A stretch of 64,000 nt of DNA, from assembly GCF_900106075.1 (NCBI RefSeq), contig NZ_LT629794.1:682001-746000 (forward strand), given 5' to 3'. Positions 36,423-47,708 of this stretch are shown here, piece after piece. Numbering within the stretch: position 1 is the first letter of the stretch; every line of letters starts with the position of its first letter. The notes beneath the pieces are model-generated. The model was not told where the DNA came from and made no database searches. It was given only the letters and a program-made list of their open reading frames with translations. This DNA comes from Polaribacter sp. Hel1_33_78. Lineage in GTDB: Bacteria; Bacteroidota; Bacteroidia; Flavobacteriales; Flavobacteriaceae. The position numbers and the translations under genes were made by a program.

Positions 36423-36626
36423 TTTTTGACGTTCAGGTCGAAAGTAAAAACTAAAATTTTAAAGGAGAGATAAGATTTTTTTTTAATCATTAAAAAATGC
36501 ACGCTAGAAATACCACTAGAGTAAAAAAACACAGATTTAGATTGCATAAAATAGTTGTAAAGTGAAGAATAGCCTTTTTTAGGTTTAAAATTCTGTTAAA
36601 CCAAAATTTCGTTTATTAAAATTTTG

Positions 36627-36634
36627 TAACTTTG
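36627..36634 (+). promoter_or_regulatory. Minus-7 box heading the copper operon
   Basis: TAACTTTG fits TAnnTTTG and lies 8 bases before the ATG of the first gene, so the mRNA leader is almost absent. No clear operator was seen. The stretch 36423-36626 holds no gene that I can support. Confidence 0.55.
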
Positions 36635-36642
36635 TTTTTAGT

Positions 36643-37056
36643 ATGAGACAAGTCTTCCGTAAAATAATGTCAATTTTAATGGCTTTTGTAGTGTTATTTT
36701 CTACAATGTCATTTACGATTAATATGCATTATTGTGGCGATACTTTGGTAGAAACTGCTATGTTTCAAAAAGCAAAAGGATGTGGTATGGAAATGCAAAA
36801 GCCTTCTACTGAAGCCTGTGTCTTTGCAAAAAAGAACTGTTGTAAAAATGAACAATTAGTTATTGAAGGGCAAGATAAATTACAATTTCAAATTGATGTC
36901 ATTTCTTTAGAACACCAGATATTTATTGCATCATTCGTGTATACTTACCATAACCTTTTCTCAGGTTTCGATAGGAATATATCGCCTTATGAAGTATACA
37001 AACCACCACTCGTCATAAGGCCCCTATACAAGCTAGACGAGACCTATTTAATTTGA
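36643..37056 (+). CDS. HYC/CC/PP family small secreted protein
   Basis: A 137-residue protein with a signal-like N-terminus (KIMSILMAFVVLFSTMSFTI). It shows the three marks after which the family is named: HYC (29-31, in INMHYCGD), CC (66-67, in KKNCCKNE) and PP near 121 (YKPPLVIRP). Spaced cysteines, histidine and methionines suggest metal binding in the periplasm. Such genes usually stand in front of CusA-type efflux operons in Bacteroidetes, exactly as here, so a copper-handling or sensing job is likely but unproven. Confidence 0.8.
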   Translation: MRQVFRKIMSILMAFVVLFSTMSFTINMHYCGDTLVETAMFQKAKGCGMEMQKPSTEACVFAKKNCCKNEQLVIEGQDKLQFQIDVISLEHQIFIASFVYTYHNLFSGFDRNISPYEVYKPPLVIRPLYKLDETYLI

Positions 37057-37165
37057 TTTTTAAACAATAGATTATATCATCCTATAACTTGCATGTTATA
37101 AGGGTTAATTGTTGTGTTCGGTATTTTTCTAACACGAATGTGTAACTGTTTAATAATCAAAGCTA

Positions 37166-40100
37166 ATGCTAAATAAAAGCATCAAATTTTTAATAGAAAA
37201 TAAATTGGTAGCGGTGCTGCTACTCGTCCTTTTTGTGGGATGGGGAACTATTAATGCCCCTTTCAATTGGGATACAGGGTTTTTACCAAGCAATCCTGTA
37301 GCCGTAGATGCTATTCCAGATATTGGTGAAAACCAACAAATTATCTTCACAAAATGGGATGGTCGTTCACCACAAGATATAGAAGACCAAATTACCTATC
37401 CTCTAACGACTTCTTTACTCGGTATTCCTGGTGTAAAAACGATTCGTAGTTCTTCTATGTTTGGGTTTTCAAGTATTTATATCATTTTTGAAGAAGATAA
37501 GGAGTTTTATTGGAGTCGTAGTCGCATCCTCGAAAAACTGAATTCATTACCAAGCGGATTATTACCCGAGAATGTTAATCCTGCTTTGGGTCCAGACGCC
37601 ACAGGACTAGGACAGATTTTTTGGTATACACTTGAAGGGCGTGATGAAAACGGAAACGTTACAGGTGGTTGGGACTTACAAGAGTTAAGAAGCATACAGG
37701 ATTACTATGTAAAATATGCATTGTCATCTGCAAGCGGAGTTTCTGAAGTAGCCTCTATTGGCGGTTACGTAAAGGAATATCAAGTAGACGTAGATCCGGA
37801 GTTGATGCAACAATACAATATTGATTTAAGTGAAGTTGTAAAAGCAGTCAAGGAAAGTAATAAAGACATTGGTGCACAAACTTTAGAAATTAACCAAGCA
37901 GAATATTTAGTGCGCGGGTTGGGCTATGTAAAATCTATTGAGGATATAGAAAACGCAGTGGTTTCTTCTGAAGATTATACATCCCTACGAATTAAAGATA
38001 TAGGTAAAGTATCGTTAGGTCCTGCAGCACGCAGAGGCTTATTAGACAAAGAAGGTGCTGAAGTTGTTGGCGCCGTTGTAGTAGCTAGATATGGAGCTAA
38101 TCCAATGGAAGTCATTAATAATGTAAAAGAAAAAATCAATGAGTTAAGCGCAGGATTACCTTCTAAAGTGTTAGCAGATGGTAGAACCTCTCAAGTCACG
38201 ATTGTTCCTTTTTATGACAGAACAGAATTAATTCAAGAAACATTAGAAACACTAAATGAAGCATTAACCTTAGAAATTCTAATAACCATTCTTGTGATTA
38301 TCATTATGGTATTTAATCTACGAGCTTCTATATTAATATCAGGTCTTTTGCCCGCTGCTGTTTTGATGGTGTTCATAGCCATGAAGCTTTTTGGTGTTGA
38401 TGCTAATATTGTAGCGCTTTCTGGTATTGCTATTGCCATTGGTACAATGGTCGATGTAGGCGTCATACTTTCCGAAAACATTATTAGGCACCTCGATGAA
38501 GACGATGGTAAACTACCAATAAATACGGTAGTTTATAATGCTACAGCAGAAGTCTCTGGTGCCATAGTCACAGCAGTAATGACAACGATCATTAGTTTTA
38601 TTCCAGTCTTTACGATGATTGGTGCAGAAGGAAAATTATTTAGACCATTAGCGTATACAAAAACCTTTGCTTTAACCGCTTCAATTATTGTGGCTTTGTT
38701 TTTAATTCCGCCTTTTGCTGCCTTTTTATTCCGAAGAAAAAGTATAAAAAAGAATTTCAATTACATTATAAACGCAGCTTTAATTTTGGCGGGAATATTA
38801 GGAGTTATCTATAGTTCTTGGTTAGGCGTTATTTTGATAGGTTTTGGAATTACAGGCGCATTAAAACTTCAAGAAAAATTAAATGAAAAGCGGACGAATG
38901 GTATCAATATCATCATTACCGTAGCTGCAATTGTATTTCTTCTAGCTGAATATTGGAGACCTTTAGGTGTAGATAAAAGCATCTTTTGGAATCTCATTTT
39001 TGTAAGTATTATTTGCTTTGGATTATTAAGTGTTTTTATTTTATTCCAGAGGTATTATACACGTATTTTAAGATGGTGTTTAGATAACAAGTTGTTGTTC
39101 TTGTCAGTGCCAACAGCTATTGTTATTGCTGGATTTTTTATCATGAAGAATACTGGTAAAGAATTTATGCCTTCTTTAAATGAAGGTTCATATTTATTAA
39201 TGCCAACCTCAATGCCACATTCTGGTGTTGAAGAAAATAAGCGTGTTTTACAGCAATTGGATATGGCCGTAGCTAGTATTCCAGAAGTTAAAACGGTAGT
39301 TGGTAAAGCAGGTAGAACCGAATCTGCTCTAGACCCAGCACCATTATCGATGTATGAAAACATTATTCAGTATAAACCTGAATATATGCTGAATGCCGAA
39401 GGGGTTCGCCAGCGCTACAAAGTTAATGATGATGGCGAATATGTATTAAAAAACGGAATGGCATTGCGAGCGGAACAACGCGAAGCTTGGCAATCTTTCA
39501 ATGCAAAAGAACAACTCATTTCAGATAATGATGGTGAGTTTTATCGGAATTGGCGACCAGAAATTAAATCGCCAGATGATATTTGGAATGAAATCGTAAG
39601 AGTTACCAAATTACCTGGTGTAACGTCAGCACCAAAGTTGCAGCCCATTGAAACTAGATTAGTGATGCTTCAAACAGGAATGCGAGCACCTATGGGTATA
39701 AAAGTAAAAGGGCAAGATTTAAAACAAATTGAGGCATTTGGAGTTCAATTAGAAAACATACTTAAACAAGCTGAAGGTGTCAAACAAGAAGCAGTTTTTG
39801 CAGACCGTATCGTTGGTAAACCCTATTTGCTAATAGATATTGATAGGGCCAAAATTGCGCGCTACGGCATAAGCATACAGGATGTGCAAGATGTATTAAA
39901 AGTTGCTATTGGTGGTATGGTATTAACCCAAACCGTTGAAGGTCGAGAACGCTACGGAGTTCGTGTGCGCTATCCGAGAGAATTACGAGCTAATCCAACC
40001 GATTTAAAGCAAATATATATTCCTGTTGCAAAAGGTAGTTCAGTACCATTAAGTGAATTGGCAGCCATTCGATACGAACAAGGTCCGCAAGTTATTAAAA

Positions 40101-40867
40101 GTGAAGACACGTTTTTAGTAGGCTATGTTTTATTCGATAAATTAGATGGTTTTGCCGAGGTGACTGTTGTTGAAAATGCACAGGTTTTAATTCAGCAAAA
40201 AATTAATTCGGGTGAATTAATAGTGCCAAAGGGCATCAACTACAAGTTCACTGGAACTTACGAAAATCAATTAAGAGCAGAAAAAACGTTATCAGTTGTA
40301 GTGCCCTTGGCTTTAGTCATTATCTTTTTGATTCTATACTTTCAATTCCGTTCTGTCACTACATCGCTTATGGTATTTACAGGAATCGCGGTAGCATTTG
40401 CAGGTGGTTTTATAATGATTTGGCTCTATGGTCAAGATTGGTTTTTAAACTTCAATTTCTTGGGGGAAAATATGCGAGATTTACTTCAAATGCACCCTAT
40501 TAATTTAAGTGTAGCCGTTTGGGTTGGGTTTATAGCCTTATTTGGAATAGCAACCGACGATGGTGTAGTTATGGCGACTTATTTAAAACAAACTTTCGCC
40601 AGAAATATGCCAGAAAATAAGAAAGAAATTAGAGCATCAATAGTTGAGGCAGGAGAAAAACGTATTCGTCCGTGTTTGATGACTACAGCAACAACGATAC
40701 TGGCTTTATTGCCTATTTTAACATCAACAGGACGAGGAAGTGATATTATGATTCCTATGGCAATCCCAAGTTTTGGTGGCATGCTAATCGCTTTAATTAC
40801 ATTATTTGTTGTTCCAGTTTTGTACAGCTGGAAACAAGAATTTCAACTTAAAAGAACAGTAAAATGA
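37166..40867 (+). CDS. cusA: Heavy-metal RND efflux pump, CusA/CzcA type
   Basis: Inner-membrane proton-driven pump that exports Cu(I)/Ag(I) through a CusB-type adaptor and an outer-membrane channel. It has 1233 residues against about 1045 in E. coli CusA. The extra length is mainly additional hydrophobic segments near residues 530-620 (SSWLGVILIGFGITG, IIITVAAIVFLLAEYW) and an insert near residues 740-800. Family marks: GTMVDVGVILSENIIRH with the proton-relay acidic region, FGIATDDGVVMATYLKQ, and three methionine sites lining up with the CusA metal site (LLMPTSMP, PAPLSMYENI, LVMLQTGMRAPMG). It overlaps the next gene by ATGA. Confidence 0.93.
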   Translation: MLNKSIKFLIENKLVAVLLLVLFVGWGTINAPFNWDTGFLPSNPVAVDAIPDIGENQQIIFTKWDGRSPQDIEDQITYPLTTSLLGIPGVKTIRSSSMFGFSSIYIIFEEDKEFYWSRSRILEKLNSLPSGLLPENVNPALGPDATGLGQIFWYTLEGRDENGNVTGGWDLQELRSIQDYYVKYALSSASGVSEVASIGGYVKEYQVDVDPELMQQYNIDLSEVVKAVKESNKDIGAQTLEINQAEYLVRGLGYVKSIEDIENAVVSSEDYTSLRIKDIGKVSLGPAARRGLLDKEGAEVVGAVVVARYGANPMEVINNVKEKINELSAGLPSKVLADGRTSQVTIVPFYDRTELIQETLETLNEALTLEILITILVIIIMVFNLRASILISGLLPAAVLMVFIAMKLFGVDANIVALSGIAIAIGTMVDVGVILSENIIRHLDEDDGKLPINTVVYNATAEVSGAIVTAVMTTIISFIPVFTMIGAEGKLFRPLAYTKTFALTASIIVALFLIPPFAAFLFRRKSIKKNFNYIINAALILAGILGVIYSSWLGVILIGFGITGALKLQEKLNEKRTNGINIIITVAAIVFLLAEYWRPLGVDKSIFWNLIFVSIICFGLLSVFILFQRYYTRILRWCLDNKLLFLSVPTAIVIAGFFIMKNTGKEFMPSLNEGSYLLMPTSMPHSGVEENKRVLQQLDMAVASIPEVKTVVGKAGRTESALDPAPLSMYENIIQYKPEYMLNAEGVRQRYKVNDDGEYVLKNGMALRAEQREAWQSFNAKEQLISDNDGEFYRNWRPEIKSPDDIWNEIVRVTKLPGVTSAPKLQPIETRLVMLQTGMRAPMGIKVKGQDLKQIEAFGVQLENILKQAEGVKQEAVFADRIVGKPYLLIDIDRAKIARYGISIQDVQDVLKVAIGGMVLTQTVEGRERYGVRVRYPRELRANPTDLKQIYIPVAKGSSVPLSELAAIRYEQGPQVIKSEDTFLVGYVLFDKLDGFAEVTVVENAQVLIQQKINSGELIVPKGINYKFTGTYENQLRAEKTLSVVVPLALVIIFLILYFQFRSVTTSLMVFTGIAVAFAGGFIMIWLYGQDWFLNFNFLGENMRDLLQMHPINLSVAVWVGFIALFGIATDDGVVMATYLKQTFARNMPENKKEIRASIVEAGEKRIRPCLMTTATTILALLPILTSTGRGSDIMIPMAIPSFGGMLIALITLFVVPVLYSWKQEFQLKRTVK

Positions 40868-42102
40868 AACATAACAAGTTCAATATAAAATTAGTCTTGG
40901 CTCTTGGTTTTTGTTTCTTGGGTCTTTTAGGAAATGCACAAGAATTAGAAACCTTTATTGAAGAAGCATTAGCAAATAATCCAGAAATTCAAAAGTTTGA
41001 ATTGCAATACAATATTGCTTCTGAAAAAATAAATGAGGTAAATACGTTACCAAATACTGAATTTGGTATAGGTTATTTTTTAAGCGAACCAGAAACACGC
41101 ACAGGTGCACAGCGCTTTAAAGTTTCAGCTAAACAAATGTTGCCTTGGTTTGGCAATATAACTACAAGAGAGAATTATGTGAGTGCTTTGGCAAATGCTA
41201 AATACGAGGATATTGTTATTGCTAAGCGGAAACTAATGGCCTCAGTTTCAAAATCCTATTACAATCTCTATGCAAATAAAGCGAAACAGGCAGTATTAAA
41301 AGAAAACATCAAATTATTGGATACCTATGAAACATTGGCGTTGACTTCCGTTGAAGTTGGTAAAGCTTCAGCAGTTGATGTATTACGATTACAAATGCGT
41401 CAGAATGAAATGCAACAATCATTAGCTATTTTAAGGCAGCAATTTCTTTCTGAACAAACCACTTTTAATAAACTCTTAAATCGGGACAAAGCTATTATAG
41501 TCAATGTGATATATAAATTGAATATTCCTTCAGAAGATTTTGAAATATATTTGGAAAATTTAGCATTACATCCTGAATTACTTAAATATGATAAGCTCTA
41601 TCAATCAATAGAACAATCTGAATTGTTAAACCAAAACGAAAGCAGTCCAATGGTTGGTTTTGGATTAGATTATATCAGCGTAGACAAGCGTCCTAATATG
41701 GATTTTAGAGATAATGGTAAAGACATTATTATGCCAATGGTTTCATTATCAATACCTATTTTTAACAAAAAATACAAATCGAAAAGCAAGCAAAACGACT
41801 TGCAACAGCAGGAAATTGAATTTCAAAAACAAGAACGATCGAATACGTTAGAAACCCTTTTAAATAAAGCGATTAACGATAGAGTTTCATCAAGAATACG
41901 ACATGCCACCCAAACAAAAAACTTAAATCAGGCGAAAGATGCAGAAGAAATTCTCATTAAAAGCTATGAAACAGGTACGATTGATTTTAATGATGTATTA
42001 GATATTCAAGAATTACAATTGAAGTTTCAAATGAATCAAATAGAAGCGGTAAAGACCTATTATGTGCAAACCACGATTATTAATTATCTAACTCAGCAAT
42101 AA
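40864..42102 (+). CDS. TolC-family outer membrane efflux channel
   Basis: A 412-residue outer-membrane factor with a signal peptide ([15 protein letters not shown]). Two repeats of the OEP fold with long helical stretches ([20 protein letters not shown] and [20 protein letters not shown]). It should dock to the CusA pump and CusB adaptor encoded in the same operon and pass metal out of the cell. The start overlaps the cusA stop (ATGA) and the stop overlaps the start of the ATPase by one base, so translation is tightly linked. Confidence 0.9.
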   Translation: MKHNKFNIKLVLALGFCFLGLLGNAQELETFIEEALANNPEIQKFELQYNIASEKINEVNTLPNTEFGIGYFLSEPETRTGAQRFKVSAKQMLPWFGNITTRENYVSALANAKYEDIVIAKRKLMASVSKSYYNLYANKAKQAVLKENIKLLDTYETLALTSVEVGKASAVDVLRLQMRQNEMQQSLAILRQQFLSEQTTFNKLLNRDKAIIVNVIYKLNIPSEDFEIYLENLALHPELLKYDKLYQSIEQSELLNQNESSPMVGFGLDYISVDKRPNMDFRDNGKDIIMPMVSLSIPIFNKKYKSKSKQNDLQQQEIEFQKQERSNTLETLLNKAINDRVSSRIRHATQTKNLNQAKDAEEILIKSYETGTIDFNDVLDIQELQLKFQMNQIEAVKTYYVQTTIINYLTQQ

Positions 42103-44597
42103 TGACAAATACTTATCATATACACGGAATGACTTGTAAGGGTTGTCGCAGTCATGTTGAAGAAACACTATCACAAGTAGAGGGAGTTTCAAAAGCTAGG
42201 GTTGATTTAGAAAAGGCAGAAGCCACAATTGAAATGGAATCACATATTTCATTAGAAAGTTTTCAAGAAGCCTTAAAAAATGATGGTGATAGATATAGTA
42301 TTCATAATTCAGTAGAGGATCATCAACATTCTAAAGAAGAAAAAAAAGAACAACTAATAGGGAAAGGTACAGGGGTGTTTTATTGTCCAATGCATTGCGA
42401 AGTCGATAAAATCTATAATAAATCAGGCGTTTGTCTTGTATGCGGAATGGATCTGGTTGAAGAAATTAGCTTAACCTCGAAAAGCACAGAATTCACTTGC
42501 CCAAAGCACCCAGAAATCATGAAGGATGAACCAGGTTCGTGTCCCATTTGCGGCATGGATTTAGTCGCTTTGGAAGCAGATGTTTCCGAAGAAGATAAAA
42601 CATATAAAAGGCTTTTAAAAAAGTTTGGGATTGCAGTCGCCTTTACTGTGCCGATATTTCTAATAGCAATGTCCGAAATGATATATAACAATCCTTTGTA
42701 TGCTATTTTAGATCAAAAGCAATGGAATTGGATTCAATTTGGATTGTCTTTTCCAGTGGTTTTTTATGCCACTTCGATGTTTTTTAAACGTGCCTGGACT
42801 TCTATTAAAACAGTGAATCTAAATATGTTTACGCTTATTGGAATTGGTTCTGGTATAGCGTGGCTATTTAGTGTTTTTGCCATGTTGTTTCCTGAGGTGT
42901 TTCCGCAAGATTTTAAAACATCTGATGGTAACGTATTTGTGTATTTTGAGGCTGCTACTGTCATTCTTACATTAGTGTTATTAGGCCAGTTATTAGAAGC
43001 AAGAGCACATAGTCAAACCAGTGGTGCTATAAAAGAATTATTAAAGTTAGTGCCATCAACAGCGACCTTGGTTGCAGATGGTGTCGATAGACTAATAGCT
43101 ATTGATAAAATTGAACAAGGTAATTTATTACGTGTAAAACCTGGAGAAAAAATACCTGTTGATGGCAGTATTACAGAGGGGTATAGTAGTATTGATGAGT
43201 CCATGATTACTGGTGAGCCAATTCCTGTAGATAAAAATATTGGTGATAAAGTCAGTTCAGGAACAATTAACGGCACAAAGTCGTTTATAATGAAAGCTGA
43301 AAAAGTAGGTTCAGAAACTTTACTTTTTCAAATCATTCAGATGGTAAATACAGCAAGTCGTTCAAAGGCCCCTATTCAAAAATTGGCGGATAGAATTTCT
43401 AAATACTTCGTTCCTATAGTATTATTAGTTTCGTTAATAACGTTTACTGTTTGGGTGAATTTTGGTCCAGAACCACCTTATGTTTATGCATTTATAAATG
43501 CAATTGCGGTATTAATTATTGCTTGTCCTTGTGCGTTAGGTTTAGCGACACCAATGTCAGTAATGGTTGGTGTTGGAAGAGGTGCACAATCTGGTGTTTT
43601 GATTAAAAATGCAGAAGTATTAGAGAAAATGAATACCGTGGATATACTAATTATAGATAAAACAGGAACGATTACAGAAGGAAAGCCATCAGTTGAAAAG
43701 GTAATAGCAACTAATGCTGTGGAAGAAGCTACGTTAGTAAATTACATAACATCCTTGAACCAATATAGTGAGCATCCTTTAGCCGAAGCAATCGTGAACT
43801 ATGGTAAATCAAAAAAAGTATCAATTAGTAAAGTAAACGATTTTGAAACCATAGCAGGTAAAGGTGTTATTGGTACAGTTGGTGGTAAAAAAGTGGCTTT
43901 AGGAAATGCCAAACTATTAGAACAATTCTCTATTGTCATAACTGAAAGTCTAGCAAAAGAAGTAAAGGCTGAACAAGAACAAGGAAAAACAGTATCATAC
44001 ATAACAGTAGAAAATGAAGCGGTAGGTTATGTTACTATTTTTGATGCTATCAAAAAAACAAGTCAAAAGGCTATTAAAGAACTACAAAATAATGGTGTTG
44101 AAGTCATCATGTTAACTGGAGATAATAAGAATACAGCTAAAGCGTTAGCGGAACAGTTAAATCTAAAACACTATAAAGCCGAATGTCTTCCGGAAGATAA
44201 ACTCAAGGAAATAATAATACTTCAACAAAAAGGCAAAATTGTTGCGATGGCAGGCGATGGTATTAATGATGCACCTGCATTAGCACAATCCGACGTTGGT
44301 ATCGCTATGGGAAATGGCACAGACGTAGCCATTGAAAGTGCAACAATAACATTGGTTAAAGGCGATTTACAAGGGATTGTAAAAGCTAAAAAATTAAGTC
44401 ACGGTGTGGTTAAAAATATAAAACAGAACTTATTTTTTGCATTTGTTTATAATGTGGTGGGCGTTCCAATTGCCGCAGGTGTTTTATATCCGATTTTTGG
44501 CTTATTACTCTCGCCAATGATCGCGGCATTAGCCATGAGTTTTAGTTCAGTATCAGTAATAGCCAATGCATTAAGATTGCGAAATATTAAAATATAA
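42102..44597 (+). CDS. copA: Copper-exporting P1B ATPase with two extra metal-binding domains
   Basis: An 831-residue P1B-type ATPase. N-terminal HMA domain with MTCKGC (10-15); then two heavy-metal-binding domains of the CPMH...C-x-x-CGMDL kind (95-117 and 133-153); then eight spans. The ion-path motif CPC is at 475-477, the phosphorylated aspartate is in DKTGT (D519), and the actuator loop is MITGEPIP. The end spans contain [15 protein letters not shown] and [14 protein letters not shown], the tyrosine/asparagine and M-x-x-SS pattern of Cu(I)-specific pumps. It moves Cu(I)/Ag(I) out of the cytosol. Its start overlaps the tolC-like stop by one base. Confidence 0.94.
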   Translation: MTNTYHIHGMTCKGCRSHVEETLSQVEGVSKARVDLEKAEATIEMESHISLESFQEALKNDGDRYSIHNSVEDHQHSKEEKKEQLIGKGTGVFYCPMHCEVDKIYNKSGVCLVCGMDLVEEISLTSKSTEFTCPKHPEIMKDEPGSCPICGMDLVALEADVSEEDKTYKRLLKKFGIAVAFTVPIFLIAMSEMIYNNPLYAILDQKQWNWIQFGLSFPVVFYATSMFFKRAWTSIKTVNLNMFTLIGIGSGIAWLFSVFAMLFPEVFPQDFKTSDGNVFVYFEAATVILTLVLLGQLLEARAHSQTSGAIKELLKLVPSTATLVADGVDRLIAIDKIEQGNLLRVKPGEKIPVDGSITEGYSSIDESMITGEPIPVDKNIGDKVSSGTINGTKSFIMKAEKVGSETLLFQIIQMVNTASRSKAPIQKLADRISKYFVPIVLLVSLITFTVWVNFGPEPPYVYAFINAIAVLIIACPCALGLATPMSVMVGVGRGAQSGVLIKNAEVLEKMNTVDILIIDKTGTITEGKPSVEKVIATNAVEEATLVNYITSLNQYSEHPLAEAIVNYGKSKKVSISKVNDFETIAGKGVIGTVGGKKVALGNAKLLEQFSIVITESLAKEVKAEQEQGKTVSYITVENEAVGYVTIFDAIKKTSQKAIKELQNNGVEVIMLTGDNKNTAKALAEQLNLKHYKAECLPEDKLKEIIILQQKGKIVAMAGDGINDAPALAQSDVGIAMGNGTDVAIESATITLVKGDLQGIVKAKKLSHGVVKNIKQNLFFAFVYNVVGVPIAAGVLYPIFGLLLSPMIAALAMSFSSVSVIANALRLRNIKI

Positions 44598-44607
44598 TTA
44601 TATAATC

Positions 44608-45198
44608 ATGAAGAATTTAATAATAGTACTTGCAGTAATACTATCAGTTTTGAGTTGTAAAAATGAAACAAAACAAACCGATAAAGAGCAACATGAAAAT
44701 CATGTTACCCCATTAAAAAAAGAAGAAGCACCAAAAAAGAAAGTATTAAGTCCGCATACATCTGCTATGGCAATGATTGGGGATGCTCATATTCATATAG
44801 ATTACTCATCACCTGGAGTTAGAGGTAGAATTGTTTTTGGTGGATTAGTTGGTTATGACAATGTGTGGCAAGCGGGTGCACATAATGCTACGTGGATAGA
44901 AACTAATAAAGATTTAGTTATAAATGATGAGCTGCTACCAAAAGGAAAATATGGATTTTTTACAATTCCATCGAAAGACGATTGGACTATAATGATTAAT
45001 AAAAATTGGAATCAACACGGTAAAGATGATTATGATGAGAATGATGATGTTATTCGATTTAAAGTAACACCAAGTATTTCTGAAGAAATTACCGAGCATT
45101 TAGACTATAAAGTAAATAAAATTAGTGCAACAGAAGGTACTATTTCTCTAGCCTGGGAAAAGGTAACAATTAGCTTTCCTTTTAAAATTAATAACTAA
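44608..45198 (+). CDS. DUF2911 lipoprotein
   Basis: A 196-residue lipoprotein (MKNLIIVLAVILSVLSC, Cys 17) followed by a Lys/Glu/His-rich linker. The DUF2911 domain is seen in DAHIHIDYSSPGVRGR, VWQAGAHNATWIET, LPKGKYGFFTIPS and WNQHGKDDYDENDDV. The function of the family is not known; its histidine content and position among copper genes suggest periplasmic metal handling, which is inference. It starts 10 bases after the ATPase gene. Confidence 0.85.
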   Translation: MKNLIIVLAVILSVLSCKNETKQTDKEQHENHVTPLKKEEAPKKKVLSPHTSAMAMIGDAHIHIDYSSPGVRGRIVFGGLVGYDNVWQAGAHNATWIETNKDLVINDELLPKGKYGFFTIPSKDDWTIMINKNWNQHGKDDYDENDDVIRFKVTPSISEEITEHLDYKVNKISATEGTISLAWEKVTISFPFKINN

Positions 45199-45200
45199 TT

Positions 45201-45911
45201 ATGGTAAATAGGCATACAGCATTAAAAATTAGAAAAACACATCGTTATTTGGGTCTGTTTCTCGGGATTCAATTCTTGTTTTGGACCATTAGTGGTCTAT
45301 ACTTTAGTTGGACAGATATTGATGAGATTCATGGAGACCAATTTAAAAACTTGGAGTATGAACCTAAGGCATTTAATGACCTTATTAGTCCATCAGAACT
45401 TAATGTTTCAAAAGGTGTTAAAACTATTGAATTGAGGGACATTAATAATTTGCCATATTATTGGATTAACAAAAAGCTGCTATATAATGCGATTGATGGG
45501 AGTTTAAAAACTAAAATCACAAAAGAAGAAGCTTTATATATAGCAAAGCTCAATCTAAAAAGTGGATTAGTAGTAGCGTCTATTGAACAGATTAATGAAA
45601 CAGGTAAACACCATGAGTATAGAGAGAAACTCTTACCAGCTTATGTAATCTCGTATAAAACAGATGAAGCAATTAAGGCTTATGTATCTATTAATGATGG
45701 AAAATTTCAAACAGTAAGACATAGAGCTTGGCGTTGGTTTGATTTTTTATGGATGACACATACAATGGACTATGAAGGGAGAGATAACTTTAATACAATT
45801 ATATTAAGAGCCTTTTCGCTTTTAGGACTGATCACTGTATTAAGCGGATTCTTGCTTTGGTTTACATCATCACCATCAGTTAAAAAGTTATTTAAACGAA
45901 ATAAAAAATAA
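45201..45911 (+). CDS. PepSY-domain membrane protein
   Basis: A 236-residue protein with two membrane spans (YLGLFLGIQFLFWTISGLY at about 14-32 and ILRAFSLLGLITVLSGFLLWF near the end) enclosing a periplasmic region with PepSY-like repeats (KEEALYIAKLNLKSG; YVSINDGKFQTVRHRAW). The conserved RRW-x-x-F-D-F-L-W-M-x-H-T-M-D block matches PepSY_TM-type proteins often found beside metal transport or ferric reductase genes. It may be an electron-transfer or metal-reductase partner; no firm function. It is two bases after DUF2911 and three before the adaptor gene. Confidence 0.82.
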   Translation: MVNRHTALKIRKTHRYLGLFLGIQFLFWTISGLYFSWTDIDEIHGDQFKNLEYEPKAFNDLISPSELNVSKGVKTIELRDINNLPYYWINKKLLYNAIDGSLKTKITKEEALYIAKLNLKSGLVVASIEQINETGKHHEYREKLLPAYVISYKTDEAIKAYVSINDGKFQTVRHRAWRWFDFLWMTHTMDYEGRDNFNTIILRAFSLLGLITVLSGFLLWFTSSPSVKKLFKRNKK

Positions 45912-45914
45912 GAG

Positions 45915-47687
45915 ATGAAAAAGACACTAATTTATGTTGGAATATTAGCTATTGGCTTACTTTTAGGTTGGTTCCTTTTTGGCGGTTCATCTAATAATAA
46001 AACAAAATCTAATCACGATACAATTCAAGAAACGAATAAAATGTGGACGTGCTCAATGCATCCACAGATTATGCAACAAGAAGCTGGTAATTGTCCTATT
46101 TGTGGAATGGACTTAATTCCTGCGACAAGCACTTCTGAAGGATTAAGAGTAGACCAATTTAAGCTTACTGAAAATGCAATGGCATTGGCGAACATCCAAA
46201 CGTCTGTTGTCGGAAATGGTAAAATAGAAGATAACACTATTAAATTATCTGGAAAGATTGCAGAAAATGAAGAAGCTAATGCCGTTCAGGTCAGTTATTT
46301 TTCAGGGCGACTAGAGCAACTTAATGTAAGTTTCACGGGTGAAGAAGTGCAGAAAGGTCAACTACTAGCAACCATCTATTCCCCAGAATTATATGCAGCG
46401 CAGCAGGAATTAATAATAGCAGCATCGTTGAAAGAATCGCAACCTGAATTATACAAAGCAGTGCGTAATAAACTAAAACTTTGGAAATTGTCTGAAAGTC
46501 AGATAAATAAAATTGAAGAAACGGGAAAAGTAAAAGAAAACTTCCCTGTGTATGCAAACGTTTCTGGAACCGTTTCAGAAAAATTAGTAGCACAAGGCGA
46601 TTATATCGAACAAGGACAATCGTTACTTAAAATTGCAAATCTAAGTACCGTTTGGGCAAATTTTGATGTGTATGAAAATCAAATCAACTTATTTAAAAAA
46701 GGTCAAGACATTACCATAACTACCAATACGAGCGCTAATAAAGAATTTAAAGGAAATGTAGATTTTATAGATCCTGTTTTAGATACTAGAACGAGAACCA
46801 TAAAATTAAGAGTTGTACTTAACAATAAATCTGATGTATTTAAGCCAGGACAATTTGTAGAGGGAAAAATAAAAGGAATCACATCAAATAAAGGTCAAGT
46901 ATTAGCAATTCCATCAACTGCGGTTTTATGGACAGGTGAACGTTCTGTGGTGTATGTAAAACCAAATCCTGACCAGCCTGTTTTTGAAATGCGTGAAATT
47001 ACGCTAGGCAATCAAATTGGTGATAATTATGAGGTTTTAGAAGGTTTGAATAATGGCGACGAAATAGTAACAAACGGTGCGTTCACCGTGGATGCAGCAG
47101 CGCAATTACAAGGAAAAAAATCAATGATGAATAAAGAAGGCAAGAGAGTGATGACAGGTCATGAGGGACATCTTGGAATGGAAGAAACTGCTTCAAAAAA
47201 CGTTGAGAAGTATTCCAAGGGGAGTGAACGCGTAAAAGTGTCAGTTGCCTTTCAAAACCAATTGAAAGCAGTTTTTGATGATTATATTAAGTTGAAGGAT
47301 GCTTTCGTAAAAGAGGATTCAAATAATGTAATTATAGAATCAAAAAGACTATTAGATAAATTATCAAAAGTTGAGATTAAACTAGTAACAGATAAAGAAG
47401 CTCAGAAGCACTGGATGTCATTGGAAAAAGAAATAAAAATAGCAGCAACTTCAATTTTAAGCACAGCTAAAATAAAACGACAAAGAAATAATTTCAAAAG
47501 TCTTTCATTAGGCTTAAAGAATGCGATTGAGGTATTTGGGATTAATGAAAAGGTATATCATCAATTTTGTCCTATGGCAGATAATAATAATGGTGCATTT
47601 TGGCTGAGTAAAGAAAAAAAAGTAATTAATCCTTATTTTGGGAGTGTAATGCTAAACTGTGGAGAAGTAAAACAAGTGATAGAATAA
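45915..47687 (+). CDS. cusB: CusB-type periplasmic adaptor with metal-binding and DUF3347 domains
   Basis: A 590-residue membrane-fusion protein linking CusA to the outer-membrane channel. Order: membrane anchor (about 5-20); heavy-metal-binding domain MWTCSMHPQIM...CPICGMDL (43-66); barrel-sandwich/lipoyl and helical hairpin (LNVSFTGEEVQKGQLLATIY); beta-barrel and membrane-proximal parts (to about 400); and then a C-terminal DUF3347 domain (about 430-590) with FQNQLKAVFDDYIKLKDAF and a metal-type end HQFCPMADNNNGAFWLS. E. coli CusB is about 407 residues, so the last 180 are an extra fused domain, also known in other Bacteroidetes. Confidence 0.92.
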   Translation: MKKTLIYVGILAIGLLLGWFLFGGSSNNKTKSNHDTIQETNKMWTCSMHPQIMQQEAGNCPICGMDLIPATSTSEGLRVDQFKLTENAMALANIQTSVVGNGKIEDNTIKLSGKIAENEEANAVQVSYFSGRLEQLNVSFTGEEVQKGQLLATIYSPELYAAQQELIIAASLKESQPELYKAVRNKLKLWKLSESQINKIEETGKVKENFPVYANVSGTVSEKLVAQGDYIEQGQSLLKIANLSTVWANFDVYENQINLFKKGQDITITTNTSANKEFKGNVDFIDPVLDTRTRTIKLRVVLNNKSDVFKPGQFVEGKIKGITSNKGQVLAIPSTAVLWTGERSVVYVKPNPDQPVFEMREITLGNQIGDNYEVLEGLNNGDEIVTNGAFTVDAAAQLQGKKSMMNKEGKRVMTGHEGHLGMEETASKNVEKYSKGSERVKVSVAFQNQLKAVFDDYIKLKDAFVKEDSNNVIIESKRLLDKLSKVEIKLVTDKEAQKHWMSLEKEIKIAATSILSTAKIKRQRNNFKSLSLGLKNAIEVFGINEKVYHQFCPMADNNNGAFWLSKEKKVINPYFGSVMLNCGEVKQVIE

Positions 47688-47708
47688 TATTAATTAAATT
47701 TTTAAATA

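Noticed and set aside
36497..36565. A 22-codon basic mini-ORF before the copper operon
   Set aside because: Too short, no promoter box at the right distance, no supporting overlap with a gene.
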